Shown: positions 11,859 to 22,200 of the stretch, one piece after another
Numbering within the stretch: position 1 is the first letter of the stretch
Layout of the letters: each line of letters begins with the position of its first letter
NCBI GenBank assembly: GCA_946811185.2
Contig: OX328096.1
Location: forward strand, 19,843,881 to 19,907,880
Source of the DNA: Hippopus hippopus
Taxonomy: Eukaryota; Mollusca; Bivalvia; Cardiida; Cardiidae
Reading direction: 5' to 3'
Length of the DNA stretch: 64,000 bases
Made by a program: the position numbers and the translations under genes
Notes under the pieces: generated by a model
Seen by the model: the letters and a program-made list of their open reading frames with translations, nothing else
Database searches by the model: none
What the model was told of the DNA's origin: nothing

Positions 11859-12148
11859 GGACGTAGTTCTTTCTTTTTAGTGTTACTTACAAGGTATTTT
11901 GAACAATTGAGTGTACTAAGACGTTTGTCGTAGCTTTTATCAATTTTCTTCGAAATGCAGCATCCCAGTTTGCTTTTATATTACAGTCAAATATCCAAGG
12001 GAGCCAACATTGTACATGAAGGACTTAAAACATTACCCATCAAAAGGAGTTATCTCCCTTACACAAGTGTTTTTGTAGAATACATGTAATTTGGTAATGA
12101 AAGTAACAAGCATCACCCCTTGTTAATAAACCTTGTGTATAAACATCG

Positions 12149-12166
12149 CCGCCCCCCCCCCCCCCC
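12149..12166. repeat. Poly-C run
   Basis: About 17 C residues just upstream of a family A fragment. Confidence 0.9.
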
Positions 12167-12174
12167 AAAACAAA

Positions 12175-12356
12175 TGCTTAAGAAACATTGTCGAAAAAGG
12201 AGAAAAGGCTGGTACCCAGCATTTTCTCCTTTTCCGACAATATTGACCAATCTTTCTCAAGACAAATCCTTCATCTGAGTCATATTATTTATCGTCTACA
12301 AATGCTTTCAATTGGAACCAGATAATTTCTGTCCTCTGGAAAATAGTAAAGGTAAT
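12175..12356 (-). mobile_element. Family A fragment with an alternative stem sequence
   Basis: Hairpin intact: TTGTCGAAAAAGGAGAAAAG pairs with CTCCTTTTCCGACAA. The G-to-C change CGAAAA/TTTTCCG is present on both arms. The outer TTAA end is missing. Confidence 0.75.
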
Positions 12357-12570
12357 AGTTTTGGGTTTTGTACACGATTCAATGTTCATTTATGATTCAG
12401 AAATATAAGATCAAAACTACTTATAATGTATTGGATATGAAATTTGTAGAAAAGTAAAAAAAAAAAACAGGGATTATCGTTGAAGTAAGTAATCTACTGC
12501 GTGGGAGTATCAGTTTGTTCAAGTAAATGGTGTTTATCTCCGTTTTTTAACATTATTTCAATTATATGTA

Positions 12571-12680
12571 AGTCATGCTCTATGAAATGGAAGCTGACCT
12601 AGGTCGAAGCTTTTTGGTAATTTGGTATGCATGCCCAAGGACCATTCTAGGTCATAATTCTTTGGGTTACCGACTGATTG
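12571..12680 (+). mobile_element. Family B fragment lacking its hairpin left arm
   Basis: AAGTCATGCTCTATGAAATGG is joined directly to AAGCTGACCTAGGTCGAAGC, so the region from the terminal repeat through the hairpin apex has been deleted. The right part runs to about 12680. Confidence 0.7.
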
Positions 12681-12766
12681 GGTCCAGTTAGGAGTATGAA
12701 AGAATATTAATTCGCCATCTCTATAATTTATGGACATTTTGAAAAGATTGGCTCATTTCAATACAC

Positions 12767-13009
12767 TTAACCCTCTAATTCTTTTACTAAAAATGACAAA
12801 ATTGTAAAAATGTCTAAATTGAAAAGATTTACAGATGACAAATTCGATTTAGCTCAAGAAACGAGTCCTTTCTTTAAAGAAAAAGTAGAAAAAATTGTGG
12901 GAAAAGGAGAAAATGCTGGTTCCCAGCATTTTCTCCTATTCCCATAATATTTTCAAAAGCCTTTTTCGTCAGTGTCGTTTAAACTCCGAATTGTGTGGTA
13001 AAGGGTTAA
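12767..13009 (+). mobile_element. Family A MITE
   Basis: TTAACCCTCTAATTCTTTTA at left, intact hairpin with loop GCTGGTTCCCAGC, right end GTGTGGTAAAGGGTTAA. The right TTAA is also the left TTAA of the next C' element. Confidence 0.9.
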
Positions 13010-13200
13010 GCAGCGTAGGTGAAAACAGAGGCTTTTGTAGACAGTAAAGATCAAGATCAGACTACCCAGAATGTGCGGTCGGATGTTAGATCTATACCGT
13101 TGGTTTGTTGAGTAAAGCCCAGGTATAAAATTTTTCAGGGTTTCAGTGGTTTGTAATGCCAGCCATCGATATGGGTCAAGTTTTAAATATCCGGAGTTAA
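13006..13200 (+). mobile_element. Family C' MITE
   Basis: TTAAGCAGCGTAGGTGAAAA at left. The stem GATCAAGATCAGACTACCCA is poorly matched by CGGTCGGATGTTAGATC. The body ends ATCCGGAGTTAA. C' copies share the C hairpin but have the body segment GTTTAGTCAAGCC. Confidence 0.75.
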
Positions 13201-13203
13201 AAG

Positions 13204-13435
13204 AGTAAATCTTTTACAAAACAACGCCGAATTTTAATGACCTTAAAGAATAAGACTTTTGAAAATGTTGTGAAAAAGGGAGAAAATGCAGTTAATCAGC
13301 ATTTTCTTCTCTTCCCTAAATGTTTTGCTACTCTTTAAATCTGAAATCTCATTTTTGATGCACAAAAAATTTTATCGTCTGCAAATCAATTCAATTTGGA
13401 CAAGTCTATAATTTTGTGGTCTGGTAATTAGTTAA
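13204..13435 (-). mobile_element. Family A MITE
   Basis: Third element of a contiguous A-C'-A block. Hairpin with apex GCAGTTAATCAGC. GTCGTCTGC reads ATCGTCTGC. Right end CTGGTAATTAGTTAA. Confidence 0.85.
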
Positions 13436-14063
13436 TCTTTTACTAGTTTCTACATGTGTAAAAAATACTCAAGTAATCATCAAATCACGCACATAAAAGG
13501 AGGCCTTGAATTTCATTCATAACACGTGGTATCTATATTTTCTTTATTTGTATTATTTCCTTGTCGGCCTCATAAAAATATTTGTTTCTTTGCCCGGTCA
13601 ACCGTTCCGTAAAGAATAAAGCGATCAATCCGCTAAATAATATTTACCATGTTGTTACTGAATTGATCTACTTCCATTCTTACAGCAGACAAGTAATAAT
13701 ATGGTCAACCAATAGAAATTATCGGCGCGAATCAGATTGGCCAATGAAATATCTTCTAACAATGCGGCTTGTGACAAACATATTGATTGGTCTTTCAAGC
13801 CGTCTACTATTTATGCCTGTTTACATTGTTGCCACATTAGTTAAGTTGCATTAAAAGTTTTGGATAATTGTTCAAGATTCATTTTTCTAAATTATGAATA
13901 AAGAAGAGACGTTAATAGAGGATTGAAAATATATACAGTATTTATTTGATAAAACCAAATATTGTTATTCTTATCTGGATGATTAAAAGTTGATATCAAC
14001 TTACAGTTTTACATGGCATTTTAAAGTGTTTGGAAAAATCCGGTAAGTTTCTTATCTTCTTTC
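13436..14063. other. Spacer with a 90-codon open frame, not supported as a gene
   Basis: An open frame at 13582-13854 has no domain I recognise. It includes ATTGGCCAATGAAAT (inverted CCAAT motifs) at about 13736-13750. The rest is AT-rich. Confidence 0.35.
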
Positions 14064-14316
14064 ACTCCCTACCAGACTACAAAATAGATTTTCTTAAATC
14101 GAAAGTATTTGCAGACGACTAATTAAATGTGGCTAAAATGACGTGGTTCGTTTTTTAACAGACAGAACACATTGTTGCAAACCAGCATTTCTAAGTATCT
14201 CACAATGTTCTTTTAAATCTTTAATAAACAAATCTAATATTTTGAAGCATACAAAATTTGTCGTCTGCTGTTGCTTTCAGCATGGAAGAGCCGAAAATTT
14301 TGTGAAGAGTTTTGCT
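14064..14316. mobile_element. Family A derivative with the GACGAC end on both sides
   Basis: The left part reads CCAGACTACAAAATAGATT then GCAGACGACTAATTAAATG, the '+' inner end. The right part reads TTTGTCGTCTGC then AAAATTTTGTGAAGAG, the same inner end inverted. The normal GATTGTGTGG end is absent and the central hairpin is reduced. Confidence 0.6.
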
Positions 14317-14674
14317 GATGACTTTTTTATCTGTTGTTATTGTAAAGAAAACTTGTGATTAAACTTAAAAACGAGCAACTTTGTTTGTCTAGGTAATTTT
14401 CTTTACTTACGAACTATTTTGTTTAGATTTAACACGTGGATTCGGGTCTATTTTTAGACTGACCAATCAGATACAGTATTTCGAATTGACGCGTTTTGCT
14501 CATTTCGTGTTGGAACCCATTTATTTCATATTGTATTGAAAAGATATAACCTTTACTGAACAAGCATTTGGTTCACGTCCATAAATAACAGTGTGGGGAA
14601 AGTGGTGTTCTTGCTTGTACCTCGATTCAAAAATAGTTTTCGGGATCTTAGAATAAGAGAAAAATTCCCTTTAT

Positions 14675-14860
14675 CTAACCCCTTGACTTCTAAGCGCGAC
14701 TCAAGGTGCTTTTGTGGTCAATGTAGATCAAGATCAGACTGCACAGAACAAGCAGTCTGATCTTGGATCTATGCTGTCCGTTAAGGGAGTATTTTCCCTG
14801 AAAAGTAACTTTGAAGTTGCAATATTTGGAAAGTTCAATTAAATTATTTAGTAGATTAAT
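14675..14860 (+). mobile_element. Family C MITE
   Basis: ACCCCTTGACTTCTAAGCGC, then TGTAGATCAAGATCAGACTG with apex CAGAACAAGCAG (one arm mutated). Body through AAAGTAACTTTGAAGTTGC. TTAA-like right end eroded. Confidence 0.8.
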
Positions 14861-14881
14861 TGTATAGTTCGTCCTTTACGT

Positions 14882-14985
14882 AAAAGAAACTCCAGAAAAA
14901 ACATGGATAGGAGCACTAGCCATCGCGATATGATTGAAATAATGTTGAAAACGGCGTTAAACGCAAAACAATCAATCTAGCTTTA
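14882..14985 (+). mobile_element. SINE 3'-tail fragment
   Basis: AACTCCAGAAAAAACATGG, then GGAGCACTAGCCATCGCGAT and GTTGAAAACGGCGTTAAACG. No tRNA-like head. Confidence 0.65.
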
Positions 14986-14997
14986 AGCTAAAAATCT

Positions 14998-15070
14998 TTC
15001 TTGGTCTCAGTCAGTTGTATTTTCGGCCATTGATAGAGGTCGAATTTATAGATTTGGCGATGAAAGAATA
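14998..15070 (+). mobile_element. Right-end fragment of a family C' element
   Basis: TCTCAGTCAGTTGTATTTTC, CATTGATAGAGGTCGAATTT, matching the far end of the C' copy at 13006. The hairpin half is absent. Confidence 0.5.
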
Positions 15071-15072
15071 AA

Positions 15073-15299
15073 ATCTAATCTTTACCAGACGACAGAATTA
15101 CAGATTAATGCAAATTGAAAGCTTTTGCAGATGACAAAAGCAGTTAAATGGCGAGACTCACCTGTAAAAAAAAAATCATCGTCGGAAAAGGAGGAAATGT
15201 TGGTTACCAATATTTTTTTTCCCTTTTTCCCACAATTTGTATCGAAAGCACTCCTCCAGCGGGTTATGAAAAAGACGGGATTGTTCGGTAAAGAGTTAA
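15073..15299 (+). mobile_element. Family A MITE
   Basis: CTAATCTTTACCAGACGACAG at left, hairpin with loop TTGGTTACCAA and T-rich right arm, right end TCGGTAAAGAGTTAA. Confidence 0.8.
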
Positions 15300-15527
15300 G
15301 CCTTTAACACAATCGCGAGATTTCAACGACCCTGAGAATGAAGCCTTTTTGAAAACATTGCGGGAAAAAGGAGAAAATGCTGGTAACCAGCATTTTCTCC
15401 TTTTCCCACAATGTTTTCTGCGTTATTAAAGACAGAAATCATCATTTTAGCAACATTTGATTTGTCGTCTGCAAATACTTTCAAATTGGTCCAGTCCAAA
15501 TATTTGTCGTCTGGTAAAGGGTTATAA
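15296..15527 (-). mobile_element. Family A MITE, intact, inverted against its neighbour
   Basis: Shares the TTAA at 15296-15299 with the previous A copy, giving a back-to-back inverted pair. A complete hairpin around GCTGGTAACCAGC; ends AGCCTTTAACACAATCGCG and CGTCTGGTAAAGGG. Confidence 0.9.
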
Positions 15528-16137
15528 AGAAACATGAATGTACATGATCGAGTAGAACCCGGGAGAAATCCGGCAGTTTGTAATCTCACTTTGGGTTTAA
15601 TCTTTGGAGAGGACAGGTCGTTATTGAAATTCTTATTCTTATTCTTGTTTTGGCGAGGTTATGGATTTAAATCAAGTTAAAACATCGAGAGAAATGGAAA
15701 ATATTTGAAACTTTGACTTTGATAGGCAAGTGTACCATATTATTTTGTAGAAATATATTTAATTTAGATTTTTTTTTCTTTTACTTTTTTTTGTTCCATG
15801 CATTTGAATGCCTTCTTTAAATGACAAGTCGGTTTTAAACTGTAGATCTATCGACCCTTTACAATTTGTCGTATTCCCTTGCATATCTACTAAAGAACGG
15901 GCTTTTTAAAACATTTCGACAAATGGATCGATTGCTCATAGATTGTTTTCCTGACAATCCATATATTTTCACGTCGTGTCTATTCTTATGTTAGAATCAT
16001 TTAGGACGAGAATAATAAAAAACCGTCGATAAAAAGTGAATGAATTTAAGACATGTATACACATTTAAAAAAGAGACCTGTTTGGACACGCACAATGCAT
16101 ACCACATATGTTTTTAATCCGATTTTCTCATTGAAAC
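15528..16137. other. AT-rich spacer, no gene seen
   Basis: Poly-T stretches at 15767-15792; no recognisable element. Confidence 0.4.
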
Positions 16138-16261
16138 TTATTATTATCCTTATTATTATTATTATTATAAGTAGTAGTAGTATTTTGCTTTTTATATTCA
16201 TTACTATTATAATTTGTTGTTATTCTTACTATTATTATAATTATTATCATTATTATTATCG
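16138..16261. repeat. (ATT)n-type microsatellite
   Basis: Imperfect ATT/TTA repeat, with AGT units at 16169-16182. Confidence 0.85.
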
Positions 16262-16380
16262 TTATGAGAGTAAAAACATTGTGGGAAAAGGAGAAAATGC
16301 TGGTTTACTTGCATTTTCTCCTGTTTTCATATTGTTTTCAAATATTTTATTTCTTAGATTAGCGAAAACGGAAACGTTTG
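16262..16380 (+). mobile_element. Family A fragment (hairpin and right side)
   Basis: Begins at the microsatellite with GAGAGTAAAAACATTGTGGG. The hairpin loop is GCTGGTTTACTTGC. The right end is truncated after TTATTTCTTAGATTAG. Confidence 0.7.
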
Positions 16381-16677
16381 TTGAATAGTTATATGCGATT
16401 AGAACAGAACAATTTCGGTTGTTGCTGTTGCTGATAGTGGTAGTAGTGGCAGTAGTCACCGTTGTTGTTGTTGTTGTTGTTTTTACTATTTTGGTCACAT
16501 CTCTCTTTAAGGAATATGATAATGTCTATATAACAAGGTTTCGTTCGTTTGTTCATTCGTAAATTCGTTCGTTGAAATCTCTTTGAGATTAAGATTTGGA
16601 ATAGGTTGTCGAAAGTTCGCATAAGTTAAGATTTGTATTTACTTTTTTTTTGAGAGCATGATAAATCTTTTAAGATT

Positions 16678-16678
16678 A

Positions 16679-16710
<32 letters not shown>

Positions 16711-16763
16711 CATCATCATCATCATTTCATCATCATCATCATCGTCGTCGTCGTCATCATCAT
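16678..16763. repeat. Self-complementary (GAT)n-(ATC)n microsatellite
   Basis: GAT units to 16708 followed immediately by ATC/GTC units to 16763. The two halves are complementary, making a triplet-repeat hairpin. Confidence 0.9.
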
Positions 16764-16848
16764 CTACATAACGTAAACATTGCTGTACAAATCTTGTTAT
16801 ACTTCTGTGGGCTGAAGCCTTTAGTAACACTGATCGATTTCTGTGGAT

Positions 16849-17040
16849 TAATTAACACTTCGGAAAACCAAGAACTATTGAAGTCGCTTTTACCTTGCAG
16901 ACAGTTTAGATCAAGATTAGACTCCGCAAAACGTGTTGTCTAATTTTGGATCTGGGCTATCCGTTAAATAAGATATTCTGACCATATAACTGCCCTGTAA
17001 AGTTGAAACGTAAGGATAGTTTAGGTCATACATTTAATGC
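16849..17040 (+). mobile_element. Family C' MITE, diverged
   Basis: TTAACACTTCGGAAAACC at left. Stem GATCAAGATTAGACTCCGCA with AACGTGTTGTCTAATTTTGG as a mutated second arm. Body TAACTGCCCTGTAAAGTTG. Confidence 0.65.
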
Positions 17041-17153
17041 TTTTTTGTCTATTTGGCAATGTTGAAATTAACTCAGTGCATCTTTAGTGAAGTCTTTTAC
17101 ATTTTCATTAAATACATGCATCATAACAACCATATGTTTACAACTTAAAAATA

Positions 17154-17349
17154 GTAACCCTTTGGCTGATAAACGCGACTCACTGGCATTTTGCAGACAG
17201 TGTCGATCAAGATCAGACTGCACAGAACGTGCAGTCTGATCTTACATCTTAACTGTCCGTTAAGAAGATATTTTCTCCCCGAAAATAACTTTGAAACAGC
17301 CAAATTCATGTTGTTTCTACTGGCTTGAACGTTCCATTAAAGTTAAAAG
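17154..17349 (+). mobile_element. Family C MITE
   Basis: TAACCCTTTGGCTGATAAACG, then GCGACTCACTGGCATTTTGC. Near-perfect hairpin with apex CAGAACGTG. Right end TTAAAGTTAAAAGG. Confidence 0.85.
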
Positions 17350-17639
17350 GTAAAAGCAACAGAAAAATATCGCGACAAAGACAAAAAATACATCTTTATG
17401 TATCTAACAAGGGGAGACATGTTCCGTGCACCCATGAAGTCGATGGATCAATGGATCTGTATTTGGTTAAGGGCTTAACTAATTAATTAAGGGGTATTTC
17501 GTGAGGATTTCGCGCTAACTGTGCCCGTTCACGGACGTGATTGATTTTTCTGTTCATCCCATACCTTGTCGTTATCGAGACCCTTGCCTAGCACACACAA
17601 ATTAGTTCGTGGACTATTGCCTTACCATTGATGATCGAT

Positions 17640-17830
17640 GACACAAGTAGCTTTTGTGGTCAGTGTAGATCAAGATCAGACTGCACAGAACGTGCAGTCT
17701 GATCTTTGATCTACACTGTCCACTATTTTATTCTAGATTATGACCTTGCAGCGGAATTAATTGTATTTGAGGCCGTTGGAAAGGTCTCACTTGTTAACAG
17801 GCTTATTTGATGGTGAAAGAGTTTTGCTAA
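17640..17830 (+). mobile_element. Family C/C' MITE
   Basis: Perfect-looking stem: AGTGTAGATCAAGATCAGAC pairs with GTCTGATCTTTGATCTACAC. The far end GGCCGTTGGAAAGGTC fits the C' body. The left TTAA end is not clear. Confidence 0.8.
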
Positions 17831-18065
17831 ATAAATCAAATGGAAATTTCTAGCCAGTGGTGAAACGTATATGTTGGGATTTCAAACTCAAATTTCCCAG
17901 GAAATATCTCATCGTTTCGGATAGTCTTCTCATTTCCCTCCACTGTTTTCAAATTATGCCTTCCTTAGGGTCACTAAAATACGGTATTTTTTTGGTATAC
18001 TACCGATTGGTTATCTTAAACCAGCCAAGAATATTGTGTCCATCTTTTGCTGTCATGACGAATCG

Positions 18066-18300
18066 AGGTGCCCTGTGTTGCTCAATGGTGAAGGAGTAAG
18101 GGGGACCCGGGTTCGATCCTAACTCAAAGCACTGGACTTTTCATGGCAGTGTTCTTGGGCTAGACACTTCAGAGCACTATACTAGTACTGGTGAAACCCT
18201 TGCCTTAAATGAATATTTGAGATGACGCTGTGATACGACTGAAATACCAATAATGTTTAAAGCGGTATAAAAACCCCTACTCAGTTAATCAACATAAATG
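18066..18300 (+). mobile_element. tRNA-derived SINE
   Basis: The head has GTTGCTCAATGGTGAAG (A box) and CGGGTTCGATCCTAA (B box) about 34 bp apart, shorter than a tRNA. The tail TGTGATACGACTGAAATACC is shared with the SINE at 33092. Confidence 0.75.
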
Positions 18301-18367
18301 GAATCAAGTATAGCTGCAAAAGCAACGAAAATTTATTTTTAGATCTCGAGAAATGTCGAGTCCATTT

Positions 18368-18640
18368 GAGTCATGCTCTGTGAAAAGGGGGCTTAATGCA
18401 TCTGCAAAAAGTACCGACCCAGGTCAGCCTGCGCAGTCCGCGCAGGCTGACCTGGGCCGAAATTTTTTGCTATTGTTCAATTTTCTGCTGCTCTTAGGAA
18501 CGGTAGCCGCATAATTCAGTCAATTGTTATAAGTCACTTGTTATACAAAATGGATTCCATGGATCCATAATACTGTGATGACTTTCTTGGTATCATGCAT
18601 CACGGAGATGCATTAAGCCTCCTTTTGCCAAAGCATGGCC
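18368..18640 (+). mobile_element. Family B MITE, near-consensus
   Basis: GAGTCATGCTCTGTGAAAAG to CCTTTTGCCAAAGCATGGCC. The hairpin is perfect from CCCAGGTCAGCCTGCGCAG through its complement, apex AGTCC at about 18436-18440. Confidence 0.9.
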
Positions 18641-18932
18641 CGTTTACTGTATTCAGCGGCCTTACCAAGTGACACAATATTGCCGTTGCACTGTGCAATT
18701 TTATCACTCAATCCTATTATAATATGAACTGTTCTCACGTAAATTTATACCCGCAGTGTTTACGGTTCTGTATTTACTGCACTATGAGATTTATGCATAT
18801 AAACTTTTAAATCTCTACATTTTTAACGTACTCACAGTGAGGCAATTTGACACACTGATAACAGACTTCACCCACCTCCTGCCGAGTTCCTATTGTTGGC
18901 TTTACACAAACAACTTCTCAGGGCCACCTGCT

Positions 18933-19085
18933 TTAACCATTAGGCTGCCAAACTCGACTCACTCACCTTTTGTGGACAGTGTAGATCAAGATCAGACTGC
19001 ACAGAACGTGCAGTCTGATCTTGGATATACACTGTCCGATTAGAGATATTTCTCTCTCTCTAAAAAAAGTTTGAAATAGCATTAC
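18933..19085 (+). mobile_element. Family C MITE, right end missing
   Basis: TTAACCATTAGGCTGCCAAAC, CGACTCACTCACCTTTTGTG. The hairpin is nearly perfect. It stops after AAGTTTGAAATAGCATT. Confidence 0.85.
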
Positions 19086-19294
19086 AGTAAAACATATTTA
19101 TAGCGAACTCTGGTATTGCGAAGTTCCGGCTTGTACGAAGTGAAATCGATTCCCCGACCAAATGCTTTTTTAGCCTATATGAAAAAGCATTGTTACAGCG
19201 AATTTCGATATAGCGAAGTTTTGCATATGGCGAATCAAAAGTCGGGTCCCGAAAGAATTAAAACTGATGAAAATACCTGCTGTAATCCATTTCG

Positions 19295-19462
19295 TCAACC
19301 AACTGACTGAATCATGGGGTAAAATGGTCCTTAGACATTTAGAAATTGACAAATTGCAAAAGAAAAGTTCGATCCATGTTAGCCTGCATGGACTGCGCAG
19401 GCTGACGTGGGTCGATACGTTTTGCAGATGTAATTAACCTCCTCTTCGAAGAACATGGCCCA
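19295..19462 (-). mobile_element. Family B fragment (hairpin side)
   Basis: Starts inside the body at GTCAACCAACTGACTGAATC. Hairpin CCATGTTAGCCTGCATGGAC with imperfect complement. Right end TTCGAAGAACATGGCCC. Confidence 0.75.
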
Positions 19463-19567
19463 GCTTAACAGTAATAGCGGCAATCTACAAATTACGTATA
19501 AGTATATAAAAATCTAATTTATTATTCGGTTTTCAATTACGTTGCTTGAATGGAAAGACTACACCAA

Positions 19568-19872
19568 ATTAATAACACGTTAAATTTTAAAGACCTGGTA
19601 TGATATAGCCCCTTTACCAACCAATCCCGTGCTGTAACGACCCAGGGGAAGAAGGCATTTGAAAACATTGTGGGGAAAGGAGAAAATGCATGTAATCAAC
19701 ATTTTCTCCTTATTCCTTAATGTTTTCTACCCATTCATACATATTTAGCATTATTTGAGTCACATATAATTTTTCGATTGCAAAGTCTTTGAATATGGTG
19801 TAAAATTGTGTCGTATGGTAAATGAATATTAATAACAAGTTAAATTTAAAAGACCTAGTATGATATATAGTC
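19568..19872. repeat. Direct repeat of about 43-45 bp flanking a family A element
   Basis: ATTAATAACACGTTAAATTT... at 19568-19610 recurs as ATTAATAACAAGTTAAATTT... at 19828-19872, both continuing through AGACCT-GTATGATATA. Too long for a target-site duplication; looks like a local tandem duplication of about 260 bp. Confidence 0.7.
19606..19832 (-). mobile_element. Family A MITE
   Basis: CCCCTTTACCAACCAATCCCG at left, hairpin with loop GCATGTAATCAAC, right end TCGTATGGTAAATGAATATTAA. Confidence 0.85.
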
Positions 19873-19935
19873 CCACGCCAAGTAGGTTGAAGTATAGAAT
19901 TACCGGTTCATATCTGGCTATTGTCTCATTTGTAT

Positions 19936-20145
19936 GAACTCTTTACCAGACGACAAAATTAAGACTTGACCGAAATTGAAAGCATTAGCAGACGACAAAT
20001 TAAGTCAGGTTAAAAGGATGCATTTTTTTTTGACGAAGAAAAAAAAATGCTTGTTACCAGAGTTGTTCCCTTTTTCTCACACTATTTTCAAAAGATTTTC
20101 TCCACAGTGTCGTTAAAACATGGGATTGTGTGGCAAAGAGTCAAA
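19936..20145 (+). mobile_element. Family A MITE with damaged left arm
   Basis: AACTCTTTACCAGACGACAA and GCAGACGACAAATTAAG intact. The left stem is replaced by T/A-rich sequence before TGCTTGTTACCAG. Right end GTGTGGCAAAGAGTCAA. Confidence 0.8.
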
Positions 20146-20244
20146 CCATAAAACGCTCATTTTTTTTAAAATCGATGTTTTAAATCATAGGGAAAAAAGG
20201 CCGGAATATCAAACATTGAAATGTATTTTGGCAGGAGAATCTCG

Positions 20245-20357
20245 TTAAAATGCGGACAGAGTTGATCAAAGATCAGACTGCACGTTCTGTGCAGTCTGAT
20301 CTTGATCTACACTGTCCGCAGAAGCTAAGTAGATTTTACCGAGCGCCCGAAGGGTTG
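20245..20357 (-). mobile_element. Family C core fragment
   Basis: Perfect-looking hairpin with apex CACGTTCTGTG at 20280-20291; outer arms GTTGATCAAAGATCAGAC. CGCCCGAAGGGTTGAAG marks the decayed end. It lies 366 bp upstream of the FOXJ1 splice acceptor. Confidence 0.8.
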
Positions 20358-20521
20358 AAGTTTCTACGACTGATTGATTTTTCTGAATGAACATTATATT
20401 CGATAAAGGCTATTGAATTTTTACTTCTTTTGCTGTTGCAGCAGTTTGAAACACAATGTTGTGTTCAGTTGTTATATGTGATATTACTTGTTATGGTTTA
20501 CTTGCCTACTTGGCCAGCTCT

Positions 20522-20553
20522 AGCTCTGTCTGTCTGTCTGTCTGTCTGTCTGT
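20522..20553. repeat. (TCTG)n microsatellite
   Basis: Eight tandem TCTG units. Confidence 0.95.
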
Positions 20554-20720
20554 AGTATAAGGAATCAAATGGCTCAACATGCTATTTCCAATTCAACATG
20601 AGCTGACAAGTAATTAAAAGGTTTTCGGTGCAAAAGGTACTAATGTAGACGTTTTTGAAAACATCTAACCAGAAGAAACGAATTAATATTTTCAGTTAAA
20701 ACGAAATAATTTTCTTCTTA

Positions 20721-20733
20721 CAGGAAAACGTCT
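20721..20733 (+). other. foxj1: Splice acceptor and short 5' leader before the FOXJ1 start codon
   Basis: A pyrimidine-rich stretch (TTTTCTTCTTACAG) ends at 20723, ten bases before the ATG at 20734. It suggests that the translated exon is preceded by at least one untranslated exon further upstream, which I cannot place. Confidence 0.6.
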
Positions 20734-21324
20734 ATGCTAAAATATCGCCCAAAGATCACCAAACCGAAGTACCCGCAGCCGAACAACTGGGTACAGCCTC
20801 GCTATCATACCGGAACCGGAAATATGCCTGTCCTCACACGTGACCACTTAGCCATCCGCCTGCGTCAAAACTGGATGGCGAAGTATCCGATGGACACATG
20901 CAGTAACGGGGGAACAAATTTAGATGACAGCTTAACAAGTTTAAACTGGTTACAGAACTTGAACATTCTCAAAATAACATCCCCTACACCGCCATCGAGT
21001 CCAGGACCGCCATCTTTTGCGGACTACAAAAATGTCAAGGTCAATCCGAACTCAGTGCTCAACGTAACTTGCGGTCCACCGCCTACAAAGTTATGTGAAA
21101 TGAGATTTCCGCCCGCCGACACGCCGCCCCTGACCCCCACCACTCTGGGTGGGGAATCCATAGACTATAAAACAAATCCATACGTGAAACCTCCATATTC
21201 ATACGCGACTCTCATCTGCATGGCCATGAAGGAAACGAAGAAGACAAAAATCACCCTCTCCGCCATTTATAACTGGATAACAGACAATTTCATGTATTAT
21301 CGGCTGGCAGACCCGAGCTGGCAG
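20734..21324 (+). CDS. foxj1: FOXJ1 transcription factor, first coding exon (residues 1-197)
   Basis: FOXJ1 is the forkhead activator that switches on motile-cilium genes in the nucleus. This exon holds 197 codons. Residues about 63-79 (LDDSLTSLNWLQNLNIL) match the conserved N-terminal motif of FOXJ1, seen in vertebrates as LDDSLTSLQWLQ. DYKTNPYVKPPYSYATLICM then opens the forkhead domain at residue 152 (21187). It covers helices 1-2 (ITLSAIYNWITDNF) and stops after PSWQ. The exon ends in phase 0 at CAG|GTATGT; the sequence after 21324 reads on for 13 codons but diverges from the family, so it is intron. A Pro-rich linker (TPPSSPGPPS, TPPLTPT) lies between motif and domain. The ATG follows a splice acceptor by ten bases, and no upstream in-frame coding is evident. 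Confidence 0.95.
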
Positions 21325-21340
21325 GTATGTGGACTTGATT

Positions 21341-21474
21341 CTTTGTCGAACAGTCCCCACTTTTAACGACCCTAGGGAAGAAAACTTTTTCAAGCATTGT
21401 TGGAAAAGGAGAAAATGCTGTTAATCGATATTTTGAATCTTTTCCTACGATGTTGTTCAAGACTCTCACTCGTA
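21341..21474 (-). mobile_element. Family A fragment at the FOXJ1 donor site
   Basis: Starts about 17 bases after the donor GT with CGAACAGTCCCCACTTTTAA. Stem GTTGGAAAAGGAGAAAATGC is partly matched by the second arm. The inner GACGAC end is missing. Confidence 0.75.
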
Positions 21475-21820
21475 GAGGCCTTAAAAACTGGACCATTAAC
21501 CACCAGTCGTTTAGCATTTGTCGAGCAGGAATGAAACGGCACATTTACGTGTTTTTGCATTCGTGCAGTGGATAGTTTGTGGAAATACTGAGAGCTTCTG
21601 AAGGGACAAAAAATACCCCTTTTCCCAGAAACTTTAGGCATTTGATTTCCCATCCTTCAAGTAATTTATGATAGGGCTTAGAAGGGCTAAACTTAGTCTC
21701 TACAAGGATGGTTTTAGAAGGCACTATATCTGCATAAATGAAAGTCAAGCATTCAGTTTATACTGTACCTAGGCTGACACAATATACCTGGAACTTTCCC
21801 TTGATATAAACCCTTGATCT

Positions 21821-22031
21821 GAACCCTTATCCTGATAAATACAAGAAATGAAACTTTCAAGCCGAAGGTAAAAAGCCAAATTTTACTATTTCAAAGGTAT
21901 TTTTGGAGGAAAGATATATAATTATCGGACAGTGAAGATCCAAGATCAGACTGCACGTTCTGTGCAGTCTGATCTTGATCTACGCTGTCCGCAAAAGGTC
22001 AGTGAGTCGCGCTTAGCAGCTTATGGGTTGA
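21821..22031 (-). mobile_element. Family C MITE
   Basis: ACCCTTATCCTGATAAATAC at left, AAACTTTCAAGCCGAAGG body. Hairpin apex CACGTTCTGTG. Right end GAGTCGCGCTTAGCAGCTTA. Confidence 0.9.
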
Positions 22032-22116
22032 ATGAATGAAATAAATATTTTGTTTGTTAAGAAAAGTAATCCAAATAGAGTATTTTCTAGGCGTTTTTTT
22101 TTCATTTAATATCCCA

Positions 22117-22200
22117 GCATATCGTGCAGTGTAGATCCAAGATCAGACTGCACGCTTTCGTGCAGTCTGATCTTGATCTACACTGTCCGCAACAAGCTCC
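22117..22200 (-). mobile_element. Family C hairpin-only fragment
   Basis: Only the hairpin and a few flanking bases remain. The apex is expanded to CACGCTTTCGTG, still symmetrical, on stems of AGTGTAGATCCAAGATCAGA and complement. Confidence 0.85.

Noticed and set aside
16639..16830. Poly-Asp/poly-Ile frame
   Set aside because: It is a translation of the GAT/ATC triplet repeat.
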